A stretch of DNA of 64,000 nucleotides from Hylemonella gracilis str. Niagara R (GCF_000600295.1 NZ_JEMG01000001.1:1865165-1929164), one strand, 5' to 3'. Positions 8,977-18,514 are shown, counted from the stretch's first letter. Numbers and translations: made by a program. The notes: generated by a model not told the origin, from the sequence alone.

Positions 8977-9672
8977 TCAAGGCGAGCGCGGCGGATAGCG
9001 GTGGGCGAACCAGGCGGCCAGGGCGCCGATGGCCAGCGAAACCGTCAGATAACACACGGTCGCGAATGCGAAGGCCTCGAAGCTGCGGAAGGTTTCGGTC
9101 TCGACCTTGGCGGCGGCGTACATCAGCTCGGCCGTGCCGATCACGGTGGCCAGGCTGCTGTTCTTCCAGAGGTTGAGCGTCTGCGACAACAGGGGCGGCG
9201 TGGCGATGCGCAGGGCCTGCGGCAGTATCACGAGGCGCATGGTGGGCAGAAAGCCCAGGCCCAGGGCCCGGCTCGCCTCGAACTGCACGGCAGGCACGGA
9301 GCGGATGCCGCTGCGCAGGTCCTCGCCCATGAAGGCCGCGGCGTAGAGCGTGAGTGCGACCACGGCAGCGATGGCCTCGAAGTTGTGGCCGTAGAGCCAG
9401 TCGCGGACCGCCTCGGGCAGCAGCTCGGGCGCGGCGAAGTACCAGAACAGCAGATGGGCCAGGGGCGGGATGTTGCGCTGCACTTCGATGCAGAGCCAGC
9501 CGATGGCGCGCAGCGGCGCCCAGGGTGAAAGCCGCAAGAGGGCCAGGGTGGCCGCGAGTGGCAGGGCCAGGGTCAGCGAGACGGCCAGCAGCAGCAACGA
9601 CATGCCGAGGCCGGCCAGCAGCATCTCATGGTAGGGCCCCGCGAGCAGCAGGGAGAAATCGAAGGAGGGCAT
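8977..9672 (-). CDS. Polar amino-acid-type ABC transporter permease (first)
   Basis: A 231-residue permease of the same family, with the EAA loop EASRALGLGFLPTMRLVILPQA and about five membrane segments (for example LLLLAVSLTLALPLAATLALL). It starts 87 bp downstream of the binding-protein gene, after an intrinsic terminator, so its level is probably set by read-through and lower than that of the receptor. Confidence 0.93.
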   Translation of the reverse strand: MPSFDFSLLLAGPYHEMLLAGLGMSLLLLAVSLTLALPLAATLALLRLSPWAPLRAIGWLCIEVQRNIPPLAHLLFWYFAAPELLPEAVRDWLYGHNFEAIAAVVALTLYAAAFMGEDLRSGIRSVPAVQFEASRALGLGFLPTMRLVILPQALRIATPPLLSQTLNLWKNSSLATVIGTAELMYAAAKVETETFRSFEAFAFATVCYLTVSLAIGALAAWFAHRYPPRSP

Positions 9673-9694
9673 CGGGGGGATTGTCCGGGAACGG

Positions 9695-9722
9695 AAAAAC
9701 GGCCCGCCTGGGGGCGGGCCGT
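9695..9722 (-). terminator. Intrinsic terminator between receptor and permease genes
   Basis: A perfect 10-bp stem (ACGGCCCGCC / GGCGGGCCGT) with a TGGG loop spans 9699-9722. On the minus strand it is followed by a T run, read as AAAAA at 9695-9699. It sits 37 bp after the binding-protein stop and inside the operon, which would give more receptor than permease, a common arrangement in ABC importers. Confidence 0.8.
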
Positions 9723-9759
9723 CGTGTCGGCCGGCAGATTGGGGCCGGCAGACCGGATA

Positions 9760-10602
9760 TCAGCCGTCCACCTTGTCGGACTCGATCTTCCAGGTGCGCT
9801 TGCCGAACTTGAGCTTGCTGCCCTGACCGTACCACTTTTCGTAGAGCTTGTCGGCCGCGCCAGAGGTTTCGAGTTCGCGCAGGGTCTGGTCCACCACGGC
9901 CTTGAGCGCCGTTTCACCCTTCCTGATGCCGATGGCCAGCGGCTCGACGTTCAGGTTTTCCGGCAGGACGACATAGTCCTTGGCCTTGGGGCCCAGCTTG
10001 AGCACGTCGCTGTAGAGCGAGGCTTCGTCGTTGATGTAGGCGACGCCCTTGCCTTGCTGCAGGGCCAGGAAGGCCTGCTGCGTCGATTCGAAGGTGACCA
10101 CGTCGGCGGTTGGAACGACGCGCTTGAGGTTGGGTTCCTGCGTGCCGCCTTTGACGGTCACGACTTTCTTGCCGCCGAGCTGGTGCACGCTGGTGATGCC
10201 GCTTTTCTTCGCGACGACCACCTTGGAGCCGGTGACGAAGTGGGTCAGGCCGAAGTCGATCAGGGCTTCGCGTTCCTTGTTGTGGGTGAGCGACGCGGCC
10301 AGCAGGTCCACGTGGCCCTGTTGCAGCTCGGGAATGCGGGCGGCAACCGCCACCTGCTTGAATTCGGCCTTGACGCCGATCTTCTGCGCGATGGCGTTGG
10401 CCAGGTCGATTTCGTAGCCGATGAACTGGCGGGTCTTGGGGTCGACGAAGCTGTTGGGTTCATCGATGCCCAGAATGCCGAAGACGAGCACGCCCTTTTT
10501 CTTGATGTCGGCGAGCTGGTCGGCCTGGGCCGTGGCTGCGCCCAGGCTCAGGATCGCCGCGAAGGCCGAGGCGATCAGGGTGTTGAAAGTGCGCTTGCGC
10601 AT
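9760..10602 (-). CDS. Periplasmic polar amino-acid-type substrate-binding protein
   Basis: A 280-residue family-3 solute-binding protein. The start at 10602 is preferred because MRKRTFNTLIASAFAAILSL begins a clear signal peptide ending at ATAQA; an in-frame Met upstream would add 42 residues without a signal. Family features are GVLVFGILGIDEPNSF, IGYEIDLANAIA and a ligand-pocket arginine region near ALIDFGLTHF. It is the first gene of the importer operon. The ligand is not predictable: amino acid is the family default, while the neighbouring sulfur genes make a sulfur-containing amino acid or sulfonate worth testing. Confidence 0.88.
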   Translation of the reverse strand: MRKRTFNTLIASAFAAILSLGAATAQADQLADIKKKGVLVFGILGIDEPNSFVDPKTRQFIGYEIDLANAIAQKIGVKAEFKQVAVAARIPELQQGHVDLLAASLTHNKEREALIDFGLTHFVTGSKVVVAKKSGITSVHQLGGKKVVTVKGGTQEPNLKRVVPTADVVTFESTQQAFLALQQGKGVAYINDEASLYSDVLKLGPKAKDYVVLPENLNVEPLAIGIRKGETALKAVVDQTLRELETSGAADKLYEKWYGQGSKLKFGKRTWKIESDKVDG

Positions 10603-10837
10603 GAGAGTCTGACTCCAGAAGTTGGTTGGGTCGGCGTTTTTCGCCGCAGGGCGGCTTGACGTCCTGGCGAAAATCATAGGCAGGAACAGACGCGGTGTGA
10701 ACCAATGCTTTTTCATATCCATATGCAAAAACGATCACATGCCGGCGCGGGTCGTCCTGCCCACGCCGCAACCGGCCCAGGCCGGTCCGCCTGGGTTCAG
10801 GCGCCTTCAGCTTCTGCGGCGCAGTTGGTCCTGCGAC

Positions 10838-11668
10838 TCACGCGCCACGCCGGCCGATGAACTCAAGCAAGTCCTTGCTGAGTCGTCGTTTGTGGGTGGC
10901 GAACAGGCCATGCGGCGCGCCCTCGTATTCGATCAGCGTGCTGCGCGCGATGCCTGCGGCCGCAGGCCGGCTTGAAGAAGCAATGGGCACTGTCTTGTCC
11001 TCTGTGCCATGGATGAAGAGCGTGGGCACCTTGAATGCGCCCAAATCGGGACGGAAGTCAGTGCTTGAGAAGGACTTCTGGCATTCCAGCGTGGCCCTCA
11101 GGCTGCCTTGCATGGCCACGCCGCGCGCCCATTCCAGCGTCTGTGCGCTGATCGGACGGCTGTCATTCCCGATGCCAAAGAAGTCCTTGAAAAAACCGGC
11201 CAGAAAGGCGGGGCGGTCGTCGGCAAGCGCGGCGGCCGTCTTGTCAAAGGCGGACTGCGGGCTGCCGCCGGGGTTGTCCTCGGTCTTCAGCCGGAACGGC
11301 AGTACCGAGGACACCAGTACCGCTTGCGTGACCCCTTTGCCGCCATGACGTGACATGTAGCGCGCCACCTCGCCGCCGCCCATCGAGAAACCCACCAGCA
11401 CGGCGTCCTGCGCGCCCGTCTGTTGCATCACCGCGGCCAGGTCGTCGGCCAGCGTGCCATAGTCATAGCCGTTCCAGGGCTGCGAGGAACGGCCGAAGCC
11501 GCGTCGGTCATAGGCGATGGCGCGGTAGCCGGCCGACGCGATGGCCATGGCCTGGTCGTCCCAGCTGTCGGCCGAGAGTGGCCAGCCGTGGATCAGGATC
11601 ACGGGCCGACCGTTGCCCCAATCCTTCACGTAGAGCTGGGTGCCGTCCGTCGTGGTGATGTGGTCCAT
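10838..11668 (-). CDS. Alpha/beta hydrolase, non-heme chloroperoxidase type
   Basis: A 276-residue serine hydrolase. ATG 11668 gives the family N-terminus MDHITTTDGTQLYVKDWG. The oxyanion segment ILIHGWPLSADSWDD, nucleophile elbow GFSMGGGE, acid in FIHGTEDKTVP and His in EGAPHGLFATH form the full triad. This set is typical of cofactor-free chloroperoxidases / arylesterases, which hydrolyse esters or form peracids. It is divergent from the transglutaminase-like gene across a 231-bp gap, in which TACAAT at 11830-11835 may be a -10 box for the latter. Confidence 0.9.
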   Translation of the reverse strand: MDHITTTDGTQLYVKDWGNGRPVILIHGWPLSADSWDDQAMAIASAGYRAIAYDRRGFGRSSQPWNGYDYGTLADDLAAVMQQTGAQDAVLVGFSMGGGEVARYMSRHGGKGVTQAVLVSSVLPFRLKTEDNPGGSPQSAFDKTAAALADDRPAFLAGFFKDFFGIGNDSRPISAQTLEWARGVAMQGSLRATLECQKSFSSTDFRPDLGAFKVPTLFIHGTEDKTVPIASSSRPAAAGIARSTLIEYEGAPHGLFATHKRRLSKDLLEFIGRRGA

Positions 11669-11899
11669 GGGATCTTCGTTGGTGACTGGGAAGGGTGGGA
11701 AGGGCATCGGGGCGCGGGTCCGCGCAAGGTGCATGCTGGCTGTTTTTGCGCGGTGTTTCCGTGCGCTGGCGCTCCCAGCCCAATGCGACCTGTGTGCGTC
11801 ATGACACGGATCGTTGCAAGACCCGGGTCTACAATCGGGCCACACACACATGCCTCATTCCCACGATCCCCTCGACCTTCGCGGCCTGCCGCCGCCGCG

Positions 11900-12763
11900 A
11901 TGATCCGCCTGCACATCGCGCTGGAGCTGGCCTACACCATCGGCGAGTACGGGGGCGACTTCGTTTTCAACATCCATGCCGCGCACACGCAGCGGCAGCG
12001 CGTGGTCCGCGAAGCGCTGAGCCTGAGCCAGCCACAGCCGTCGGTGGTCCAGACCGATCCCGCGACAGGCAACCGCTACCTGCGCCTGCAGGCTGCGCCA
12101 GGTCCGCTTGAAGTGCGCTACGACGCGACCATCGACCTGGATCACCACATGGCCGAACCCGGCACCATCGCCGAGGTCCCCGTCGCGCGGTTGCCACTGT
12201 CGGTGCTGAGCTACATCTACCCCAGCCGTTATTGCCCCTCGGACCGCTTGCACCGATTCGCGATGCGCGAATTCGGCCGCCTACCCCAAGGGTATGCCCG
12301 GGTGCAGACCATCCGCGACTGGGTGCTCAGCCACACGACCTTCACATCCAACTCGTCCACGTCCGACACGTCCGCGATCGACACCCTGCTGAGCACCGTG
12401 GGTGTGTGCCGCGATTTCGCTCATTTGATGATCGCACTGTGTCGCGCTGTCAACATCCCGGCCCGTTTCGCGACGGGCATCGACTACGGCGCCGACCCGG
12501 CGCTCGGCCCGACCGACTTCCACGCCTACGTGGAAGCATGGCTGGGTGACCGCTGGTACCTGTTCGACCCCTCGGGCACCGCCATCCCCATGGGCTTCGT
12601 GCGCCTGGGCACCGGTCGTGACGCGGCCGATGTGTCTTTCGCGACCATCTTCGGTTCGATCACCTCCGCCGCGCCGCGCATCGCCATCCAGGCCATGGCC
12701 GACGACAGCGGCCGCCTGATCGTGCCGTACCACAGCACCCAGGCACTCTCTACCGACGGCTGA
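11900..12763 (+). CDS. Transglutaminase-like cysteine protease-fold protein
   Basis: A 287-residue protein with an N-terminal beta-rich region (transglutaminase N-terminal type, residues 1-~130) and a papain-like core. The triad is visible as Cys in GVCRDFAHLMIAL, His in TDFHAYVEAWL and Asp in LFDPSGTA. Bacterial members act as proteases or peptide-modifying enzymes and often lack a signal peptide, as here. The start MIRLHIALELAYTI at 11900 gives the family's first beta strand. It stands alone; the function is predicted only at fold level. Confidence 0.82.
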   Translation: MIRLHIALELAYTIGEYGGDFVFNIHAAHTQRQRVVREALSLSQPQPSVVQTDPATGNRYLRLQAAPGPLEVRYDATIDLDHHMAEPGTIAEVPVARLPLSVLSYIYPSRYCPSDRLHRFAMREFGRLPQGYARVQTIRDWVLSHTTFTSNSSTSDTSAIDTLLSTVGVCRDFAHLMIALCRAVNIPARFATGIDYGADPALGPTDFHAYVEAWLGDRWYLFDPSGTAIPMGFVRLGTGRDAADVSFATIFGSITSAAPRIAIQAMADDSGRLIVPYHSTQALSTDG

Positions 12764-12998
12764 TCGCGGTCGCGCAGGGGACCGGCCTGCGGCCCTGAGG
12801 CAGGCCGCGCCTGGGAGGAAACCCATCTCGATCGTCTAGACTGCACGCGCGGCGGCACGGTACATCGCCAGAACCCCGTTGGTGCCCGAGGCAGCGCCGC
12901 GAACTACGGATACTGGCGCAGAGGGGGCGTCGTCGTGCCAAAGCAAAATCACATTGACGTCGGCCAGACTGGGGCATGCAAGGGCAGGACACCGTTTC

Positions 12999-14237
12999 AT
13001 GGATCACCACCATACGAGCGAGACAGCCATGGACGCCGGGCAGCGGCGTGCCGGGCTGCGCACGGCGATTGCGCAGCGCGATGACCAGGAGGCCGCCAAG
13101 CTGCTGCGCGACGAAGCGCCCAGCCTCAGCAGTGAACTGCTGCTGGAGCTGCACCCGGGCCGCTCCACCGCCATCCTGGATCTGTTCCCCGAGGACTACG
13201 CCGAGCGCGTGCGCGCGGCCGCGCCACCGATCCATGTGCGCCAGTGGGCGCGCAACCGCAGCCACCCCGAGGGCAGTGTGGGCCGGCTCATGGACCCGGT
13301 CTACGCGGTCTTTCCGCTGCAGCTCACGGTGGGCGAGACCATCGAGCGCCTGCGCGAGCTGATCAAGCAGGCCTTCATCACCTACGGCTTCATCGTGGAC
13401 GAGGCCGGCCGCCTGCGTGGCGTGATCACCATGCGTGACCTGCTCTTCGCCGACCACGACCAGACCCTGGATGCGGTGATGATCCCGTCCCCTTTCAGCT
13501 TGAACGCGCAGATGCCACTGGCGGAGGCCATGAAGGTTGTGCTCAGCCGCCACTATCCCGTCTACCCGGTCTGCGACGGTCAAGGGCGCTTGGTCGGCTT
13601 GGTGCGTGGCCAGGTGCTGTTCGAGGAGCAGAACTTCGAGATCAGCGCCCAGCCCGCCAGCATGGTCGGCGTCGAGGAAGAACGCTTGACCACGCCTTGG
13701 CAGCGCTGCCTGAAGCTGCGCCATCCCTGGCTGCAGTTCAACCTGTTGACGGCCTTCCTCGCCGCCGCGGTGGTCGGGATTTTCCAGGAGACGCTGAACC
13801 AGTTGGTCATCCTGGCCCTGTTCCTGCCCGTGCTGGCTGGCCAGAGTGGCAACACCGGCTGTCAGGCGCTGGCGGTGACCTTGCGCGGCCTCACCCTGGG
13901 TGAGGTACGACCTGGGCGCGAACGTGCCCTGGTCGCCAAGGAGGCCTGGCTCGGTCTGCTCAACGGCCTGCTGGTCGGTCTCGTCAGTGCCGTCGGCATG
14001 TATGTCACCGCGGCATCCCAGCACAACCCGGCCGCGCTTTGGCTCGCGGTCGCCATTCTGTTGGCCATGATCGGCAGTTGCGTCGTCAGTGGCATTTCGG
14101 GCGCCATGATCCCGCTGACCCTGAAGCGCCTGGGCGCGGACCCGGCCACCGCCTCGAGCATCTTCCTGACCACGGCCACCGATGTGGCCAGCATGGGTCT
14201 GTTCCTCGGCCTGGCGACGGTGCTGATACTCTGGTGA
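12999..14237 (+). CDS. mgtE: MgtE-type magnesium transporter
   Basis: Magnesium channel with the standard order: an N-terminal helical domain (ELLLELHPGRSTAILDLF), a CBS pair (VGRLMDPVYAVFPLQLTVGE; ITMRDLLFADHD; VMIPSPFSLNAQ) that senses cytoplasmic Mg2+, and a C-terminal block of five membrane helices with the pore motif GQSGNTGCQALAV and a conserved Asp near TTATDVASMG. The start at 12999 (MDHHHTSETAMD) gives 412 residues; a longer in-frame start at 12879 adds non-conserved sequence. It is flanked by unrelated genes; MgtE control is usually by direct Mg2+ binding. Confidence 0.93.
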   Translation: MDHHHTSETAMDAGQRRAGLRTAIAQRDDQEAAKLLRDEAPSLSSELLLELHPGRSTAILDLFPEDYAERVRAAAPPIHVRQWARNRSHPEGSVGRLMDPVYAVFPLQLTVGETIERLRELIKQAFITYGFIVDEAGRLRGVITMRDLLFADHDQTLDAVMIPSPFSLNAQMPLAEAMKVVLSRHYPVYPVCDGQGRLVGLVRGQVLFEEQNFEISAQPASMVGVEEERLTTPWQRCLKLRHPWLQFNLLTAFLAAAVVGIFQETLNQLVILALFLPVLAGQSGNTGCQALAVTLRGLTLGEVRPGRERALVAKEAWLGLLNGLLVGLVSAVGMYVTAASQHNPAALWLAVAILLAMIGSCVVSGISGAMIPLTLKRLGADPATASSIFLTTATDVASMGLFLGLATVLILW

Positions 14238-14411
14238 GGCCATGGGCCGGGCGTAGAATTCAACCGTCTGGGCGGGCACTTCGCTCGGCTCTCCTTTCTG
14301 TGAGCAGGCCGCTTTGCCGGCCTTGTTTGATGGGGTCGTCTTGTTCGGCCTGTACTCCATGATTCGCCTCTGTGGCCGCCGGATCGTGAACCGGTGTGAG
14401 TTGCCTTGCCT

Positions 14412-15734
14412 ATGAACATCACCCTGCTGGTACTGCTCGTTCTCGCGCTCCTGGTCGTGAACCTGGTTCTGCTTATCGTGCTGCTGCTGCGCCGTGGCGA
14501 CACCAGTGCCGGCCAGCAACTGGCGCGCGAGCTGCGGCAGGACATCGGTGACTCGGCCCGGGGCACGCGCCAGGAGTTGCAGCAGACGCTGGCGACTTTC
14601 CAGCAGAGCCTGGTGCAGCAGGCGGCGACGGCCACGCGCACGCAGGACGCGCGGCTGGACGATTTCAGCCAGAAGATCACGCTGTTCCAGAAGGAAGTGC
14701 GCGACACGCTGACGACGCAGCTGTCCAATCTGAGCGAGATGAACGCGCGGCGCATCGGCGAAATGAACATGACCATGGAGGCCAAGCTGGCGCAGTTGCA
14801 GCAGAGCAACTCGGTCAAGCTCGACGAGATGCGCGCCACCGTTGACGAGAAACTGCACGCCACGCTGGAGCAGCGACTGGGCGAGAGTTTCAAGCAGGTG
14901 GCCGAGCGGCTGGAGCTGGTGCACAAGGGCCTGGGCGAGATGCAGAGCCTGGCTGCGGGCGTGGGCGACCTCAAGCACCTGCTGACCAATGTGAAGACAC
15001 GCGGCATGTTCGGCGAAGCTCAACTGGCGTCCCTGCTGGAGCAGGTGTTCGCGCCCGATCAATACGCCGCGCAGGTGGCTACCGTGCCGGGCAGCCGCAA
15101 TGTGGTGGACTTCGCGATCCGGTTGCCGGGCAAGGGCCTCGGCGGGGACGATACGCCCTGCTGGTTGCCCATCGATGCCAAGTTCCCGAACGAGGATTAC
15201 GAGCGCCTGCTCGATGCCCAGCAGCGCGCGGACGCGCTGGGCGCCGAGAGCGCGGCCAAGGCGCTGGAAGCGCGTATCCGGCTCGAGGCCAAGAGCATCG
15301 CCGAGAAGTACCTCGCGCCGCCCCACACAACGGATTTCGCCTTCCTCTTCCTGCCCACCGAGGGTTTGTATGCCGAGGTGCTGCGTCGCCCGGGCCTGAT
15401 GCAGGCATTGCAGCGCGAACACCGCGTCACGCTGGCCGGCCCCACGACTTTGCTGGCCATGCTGAGCTCTCTGCAGATGGGCTTTCGCACGCTGGCGCTG
15501 GAAAAGCGCAGCAGCGAGGTCTGGCAGGTGCTGGGCGCGGTCAAGACTGAATTCAACAAGTTCGGCGAGGTGCTGGCACGGGTCAAGACCCAGACCCAGA
15601 CCGTGCTCAACACCCTGGACAGCGCCGAGGTGCGCAGCCGCGCCATGAACCGCGCGCTCAAGGCCGTGGAGGCCCTGCCCGAAACCCAGGCGCAGAACCT
15701 GCTGCCGCTGGACAAGGGCGCGGATGAGGAGTGA
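14412..15734 (+). CDS. rmuC: DNA recombination protein RmuC
   Basis: A 440-residue RmuC: an N-terminal membrane anchor (MNITLLVLLVLALLVVNLVL), a long heptad-rich coiled coil (about residues 35-170, with repeated LQQTLATFQQSL-type segments), and the conserved nuclease-like domain with NVKTRGMFGEAQL, IDAKFPNEDYERLL and FLFLPTEGLYAEVL. RmuC limits inversion and rearrangement at short inverted repeats; the fold belongs to the PD-(D/E)xK group and the Asp-Lys of IDAKF is visible. ATG 14412 is preferred over a TTG two codons upstream. Confidence 0.93.
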   Translation: MNITLLVLLVLALLVVNLVLLIVLLLRRGDTSAGQQLARELRQDIGDSARGTRQELQQTLATFQQSLVQQAATATRTQDARLDDFSQKITLFQKEVRDTLTTQLSNLSEMNARRIGEMNMTMEAKLAQLQQSNSVKLDEMRATVDEKLHATLEQRLGESFKQVAERLELVHKGLGEMQSLAAGVGDLKHLLTNVKTRGMFGEAQLASLLEQVFAPDQYAAQVATVPGSRNVVDFAIRLPGKGLGGDDTPCWLPIDAKFPNEDYERLLDAQQRADALGAESAAKALEARIRLEAKSIAEKYLAPPHTTDFAFLFLPTEGLYAEVLRRPGLMQALQREHRVTLAGPTTLLAMLSSLQMGFRTLALEKRSSEVWQVLGAVKTEFNKFGEVLARVKTQTQTVLNTLDSAEVRSRAMNRALKAVEALPETQAQNLLPLDKGADEE

Positions 15735-15803
15735 GCCCCGCCGCGTGAGCGCAGGCCTGAGGAGGGGGCGGTGCGGATGGCTGTGCGGAACGTGGGTGCC
15801 TGA

Positions 15804-16973
15804 ATGAACTGGCTGTTGGCGCGCCTGATCCTGGGCCACATCTGCCTGCACGCCTGCATGGCGGGCCTGCGCATGGCCGCGCCCCTGCTGGCCTTGACGC
15901 AGGGCTACAGCCCGCTGGCGGTGGGCGTGCTGATGTCCTTGTTCGCTCTGACCCAGGTCTTCCTGGCACTGCCGGCGGGGCGTTACGCCGATCGCCATGG
16001 CCTGCGCCGCCCCGTGGGCCTGGGTGTGATGGCCGCGGTCAGCGGCACCTTGCTGGCCGCCGTGTTTCCCGTCTTTCCGGTGTTGTGCCTGGCGGCCCTG
16101 TGCGCGGGTGGGGCTACAGGCGCAGCATCCATCGCCCTGCAGCGGCAGGTGGGGCGCAGCGCGCGCGGCGCGGCGGAACTCAAGCGCATGTTCAGCTGGC
16201 TGTCCATCGGCCCGGCGTTTTCCAACTTCCTCGGCCCCTTGCTCGCGGGTCTGTTGATCGACCATGCCGGCGTCTGGTTCGGTGGGCAACCCGGTGATCT
16301 GCAGGGCTACCGCGCCGCTTTCCTGTTCGCGGCGCTGCTGCCCCTGGTGACCTGGTTGTGCGTGCGGCGCGCCCCGCAGCGTCGCGCGGCCGCGGCCCCC
16401 GCCGCGGGCACGCGCAAGGCCTGGGACCTGCTGCGCGAGCCCATGATGCGCCGCCTGATGCTGGTCAACTGGCTGCTCTCGGCCTGCTGGGACGTGCATA
16501 CCTTCGTGATGCCGGTGCTGGGGCACGAGCGCGGATTCAGCGCCTCGACCATCGGCACGCTGCTGGGCGCCTTTGCTATCTCGGCGGCCGCGGTGCGCAT
16601 GCTCATGCCCTGGGTGGCGTCCCGCCTGCGCGAATGGGTGGTGATCGGTGGCGCGATGTTGGTCACCGCCGTGCTGTTCGTGGTCTATCCCTTCATGCCT
16701 GGCGCCTGGAGCATGGGCCTGTGTTCGGTGCTGCTAGGGCTGGTGCTGGGCTCGGTGCAGCCGCTCATCATGAGCACGCTGCACCAGATCACCCCGCATG
16801 ACCGGCATGGCGAGGCCCTGGGCCTGCGCTTGCTCACGCTCAATGCGTCCAGTGTCGCGATGCCGCTGATGTTCGGCAGCGTGGGCGCGGTGGTGGGGGT
16901 GTCCCTGGTGTTCTGGACCGTGGGCGCGGCGGTGGGCTGGGGCAGCCGCGCCGCCTGGGGCCTGAAACCCTAG
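15804..16973 (+). CDS. Major facilitator superfamily transporter
   Basis: A 389-residue protein with about 12 hydrophobic helices and a central hydrophilic loop (APQRRAAAAPAAGTRKAWDL). The MFS loop 2-3 signature appears as ALPAGRYADRHGLRR. No substrate-specific motif was recognised; it may be a drug or metabolite exporter. It starts 69 bp after rmuC and its end overlaps the convergent LOG-family gene by four bases. Confidence 0.88.
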   Translation: MNWLLARLILGHICLHACMAGLRMAAPLLALTQGYSPLAVGVLMSLFALTQVFLALPAGRYADRHGLRRPVGLGVMAAVSGTLLAAVFPVFPVLCLAALCAGGATGAASIALQRQVGRSARGAAELKRMFSWLSIGPAFSNFLGPLLAGLLIDHAGVWFGGQPGDLQGYRAAFLFAALLPLVTWLCVRRAPQRRAAAAPAAGTRKAWDLLREPMMRRLMLVNWLLSACWDVHTFVMPVLGHERGFSASTIGTLLGAFAISAAAVRMLMPWVASRLREWVVIGGAMLVTAVLFVVYPFMPGAWSMGLCSVLLGLVLGSVQPLIMSTLHQITPHDRHGEALGLRLLTLNASSVAMPLMFGSVGAVVGVSLVFWTVGAAVGWGSRAAWGLKP

Positions 16974-17863
16974 CTGGCGGAGGCCCGACCGCCCGCGGCG
17001 AGGTTGTAGAAGGACTGGATGGCGTCCCACGCCGCTTCGGGCGTGTCGACGATGTAGAACAGGTCCACATCACCCGGCGAGATCAGTCCGTTGTCGATCA
17101 GCAGGTCGAAGTTGATGAGCCGTTTCCAGAAATCGCTGCCATGCAGGACCACGGGCACGCGTTCCGATTTGCCGGTCTGCACCAGCGTCAGCACCTCGAA
17201 CAGCTCGTCCAGCGTGCCGAAGCCGCCGGGGAAGGCGACCAGCGCCTTGGCGCGCATCATGAAGTGCATCTTGCGCAGCGCGAAGTAGTGGAATTTGAAG
17301 CTCAGGCCGGGCGTGATGTAGCGATTGCCGCTCTGCTCGTGCTGCAGCGTGATGTTCAGGCCCACGTTGGGTGCGCCCGCCTCGTGCGCACCCCGGTTGG
17401 CCGCTTCCATGATGCCGGGGCCGCCACCGGTGCAGATGTAGAGCCGTTCGTGCGCCGGCAACTGGGCGCTGTGCTCGGCCACCAGCTTGCCGAAACGCCG
17501 GGCGGCGTCGTAGTTCCGGGAATTGCGCAGGTCGCGCTCGGCGAGCTTCAGTGCCTCGGAGTCGCCGCTTTGGCGGGCGGCTTCCAGCTTGGCCTGTGCC
17601 TGTTCGGGCGAGGGCGTGCGCGCGCTGCCGTAGACCACCACCGTGTGCTCGATGCCCTGTTCCTGCTGCTCCAGATCGGGCTTCATCAGTTCGAGCTGGA
17701 TGCGGATGCCGCGTGTGTCTCGGCGCAACAGGAATTCCGGGTCAGCGAAGGCCAGGCGGTAGGCGTCGGCCTGCAGGGGCAGGCCGGCGTCGGCGTGGGC
17801 CTTCAGTTCGTCCCAGGCATCGGCCAGGGTGCGCTGGTTGAGGTCACGGGCGTGTTTCAGCAT
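16970..17863 (-). CDS. LOG-family (TIGR00730-type) nucleotide phosphoribohydrolase
   Basis: A 297-residue protein with the LOG signature in two parts: GGPGIMEAANRGAHEAG and PGGFGTLDELFEVL, plus VVYGSART earlier. Such enzymes cleave nucleoside monophosphates to free base and ribose 5-phosphate (cytokinin activation in plant-associated bacteria, purine salvage in others). About 95 residues precede the usual core, as in the longer proteobacterial subgroup. It lies downstream of efp behind a terminator. Confidence 0.88.
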   Translation of the reverse strand: MLKHARDLNQRTLADAWDELKAHADAGLPLQADAYRLAFADPEFLLRRDTRGIRIQLELMKPDLEQQEQGIEHTVVVYGSARTPSPEQAQAKLEAARQSGDSEALKLAERDLRNSRNYDAARRFGKLVAEHSAQLPAHERLYICTGGGPGIMEAANRGAHEAGAPNVGLNITLQHEQSGNRYITPGLSFKFHYFALRKMHFMMRAKALVAFPGGFGTLDELFEVLTLVQTGKSERVPVVLHGSDFWKRLINFDLLIDNGLISPGDVDLFYIVDTPEAAWDAIQSFYNLAAGGRASAS

Positions 17864-17877
17864 GATTCGATTCCCAA

Positions 17878-17905
17878 GAAAAAAGGCTCCTGCAACGAGG
17901 AGCCT
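17878..17905 (-). terminator. Intrinsic terminator of efp
   Basis: Stem AGGCTCCT / AGGAGCCT (17884-17891 and 17898-17905) with a six-base loop, followed on the minus strand by a T-rich tract (A-rich on + at 17878-17884). It lies 55 bp past the efp stop and just before the LOG-family start. Confidence 0.8.
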
Positions 17906-17959
17906 GGGCAGGCCTCGAGCCTGGCGCGGGACGGGCGCAGCAGGGCTGCGCCACGAGGG

Positions 17960-18514
17960 TCAGACACGTTTGCGGTATTCGCCCGTGCGGGTGTCGATTT
18001 CGATCTTGTCGCCTTGCGACACGAACAGCGGAACCGGCACTTCAAAACCGGTGGCTATCTTGGCGGGCTTCAGCACCTTGCCCGAGGTGTCGCCCTTGAC
18101 GGCGGGTTCGGTCCAGGTGATTTCGCGCACGACGCTGGTCGGCAGTTCGACCGAGATGGCCTTGCCGTCATAGAACACCACTTCCACGGCCATGCCGTCT
18201 TCCAGGTAGTGCAGGGCGTCGCCCATGTTCTCGGCTTCGACTTCGTACTGGTTGTAGTCGGCATCCATGCAGACGTACATGGGGTCGGCGAAGTAGGAGT
18301 AGGTGCATTCCTTCTTTTCCAGAATGACCTGGTCCATCTTGTCGTCGGCCTTGAACACGACTTCGGTGCCGAAGTTGGCGATCAGGCTCTTGAGTTTCAT
18401 GCGCACGGTGGCGGCGTTGCGGCCACCGCGGGCGTATTCGGTCTTGAGCACGACCATCGGGTCCTTGCCGTGCATGATCACGTTGCCGGCGCGGATTTCT
18501 TGAGCGATTTTCAT
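17960..18514 (-). CDS. efp: Translation elongation factor P, arginine-32 type
   Basis: EF-P binds ribosomes stalled at polyproline stretches and promotes peptide-bond formation. The start [11 protein letters not shown] at 18514 gives 184 residues and places an Arg at position 32 in the tip loop [10 protein letters not shown]. This is the EF-P subgroup in which Arg32, not Lys34, is modified, by rhamnosylation. The three OB-like domains are present, ending with the conserved [17 protein letters not shown]. The modifying enzyme EarP is encoded directly upstream on the same strand. Confidence 0.97.
   Translation of the reverse strand: MKIAQEIRAGNVIMHGKDPMVVLKTEYARGGRNAATVRMKLKSLIANFGTEVVFKADDKMDQVILEKKECTYSYFADPMYVCMDADYNQYEVEAENMGDALHYLEDGMAVEVVFYDGKAISVELPTSVVREITWTEPAVKGDTSGKVLKPAKIATGFEVPVPLFVSQGDKIEIDTRTGEYRKRV

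Noticed and set aside
12750-16526. A very long open frame on the minus strand opposite mgtE, rmuC and the MFS gene
   Set aside because: It is an antisense shadow in GC-rich DNA: low-complexity His/Gln/Arg-rich translation, no family motif, and three clear genes on the other strand.
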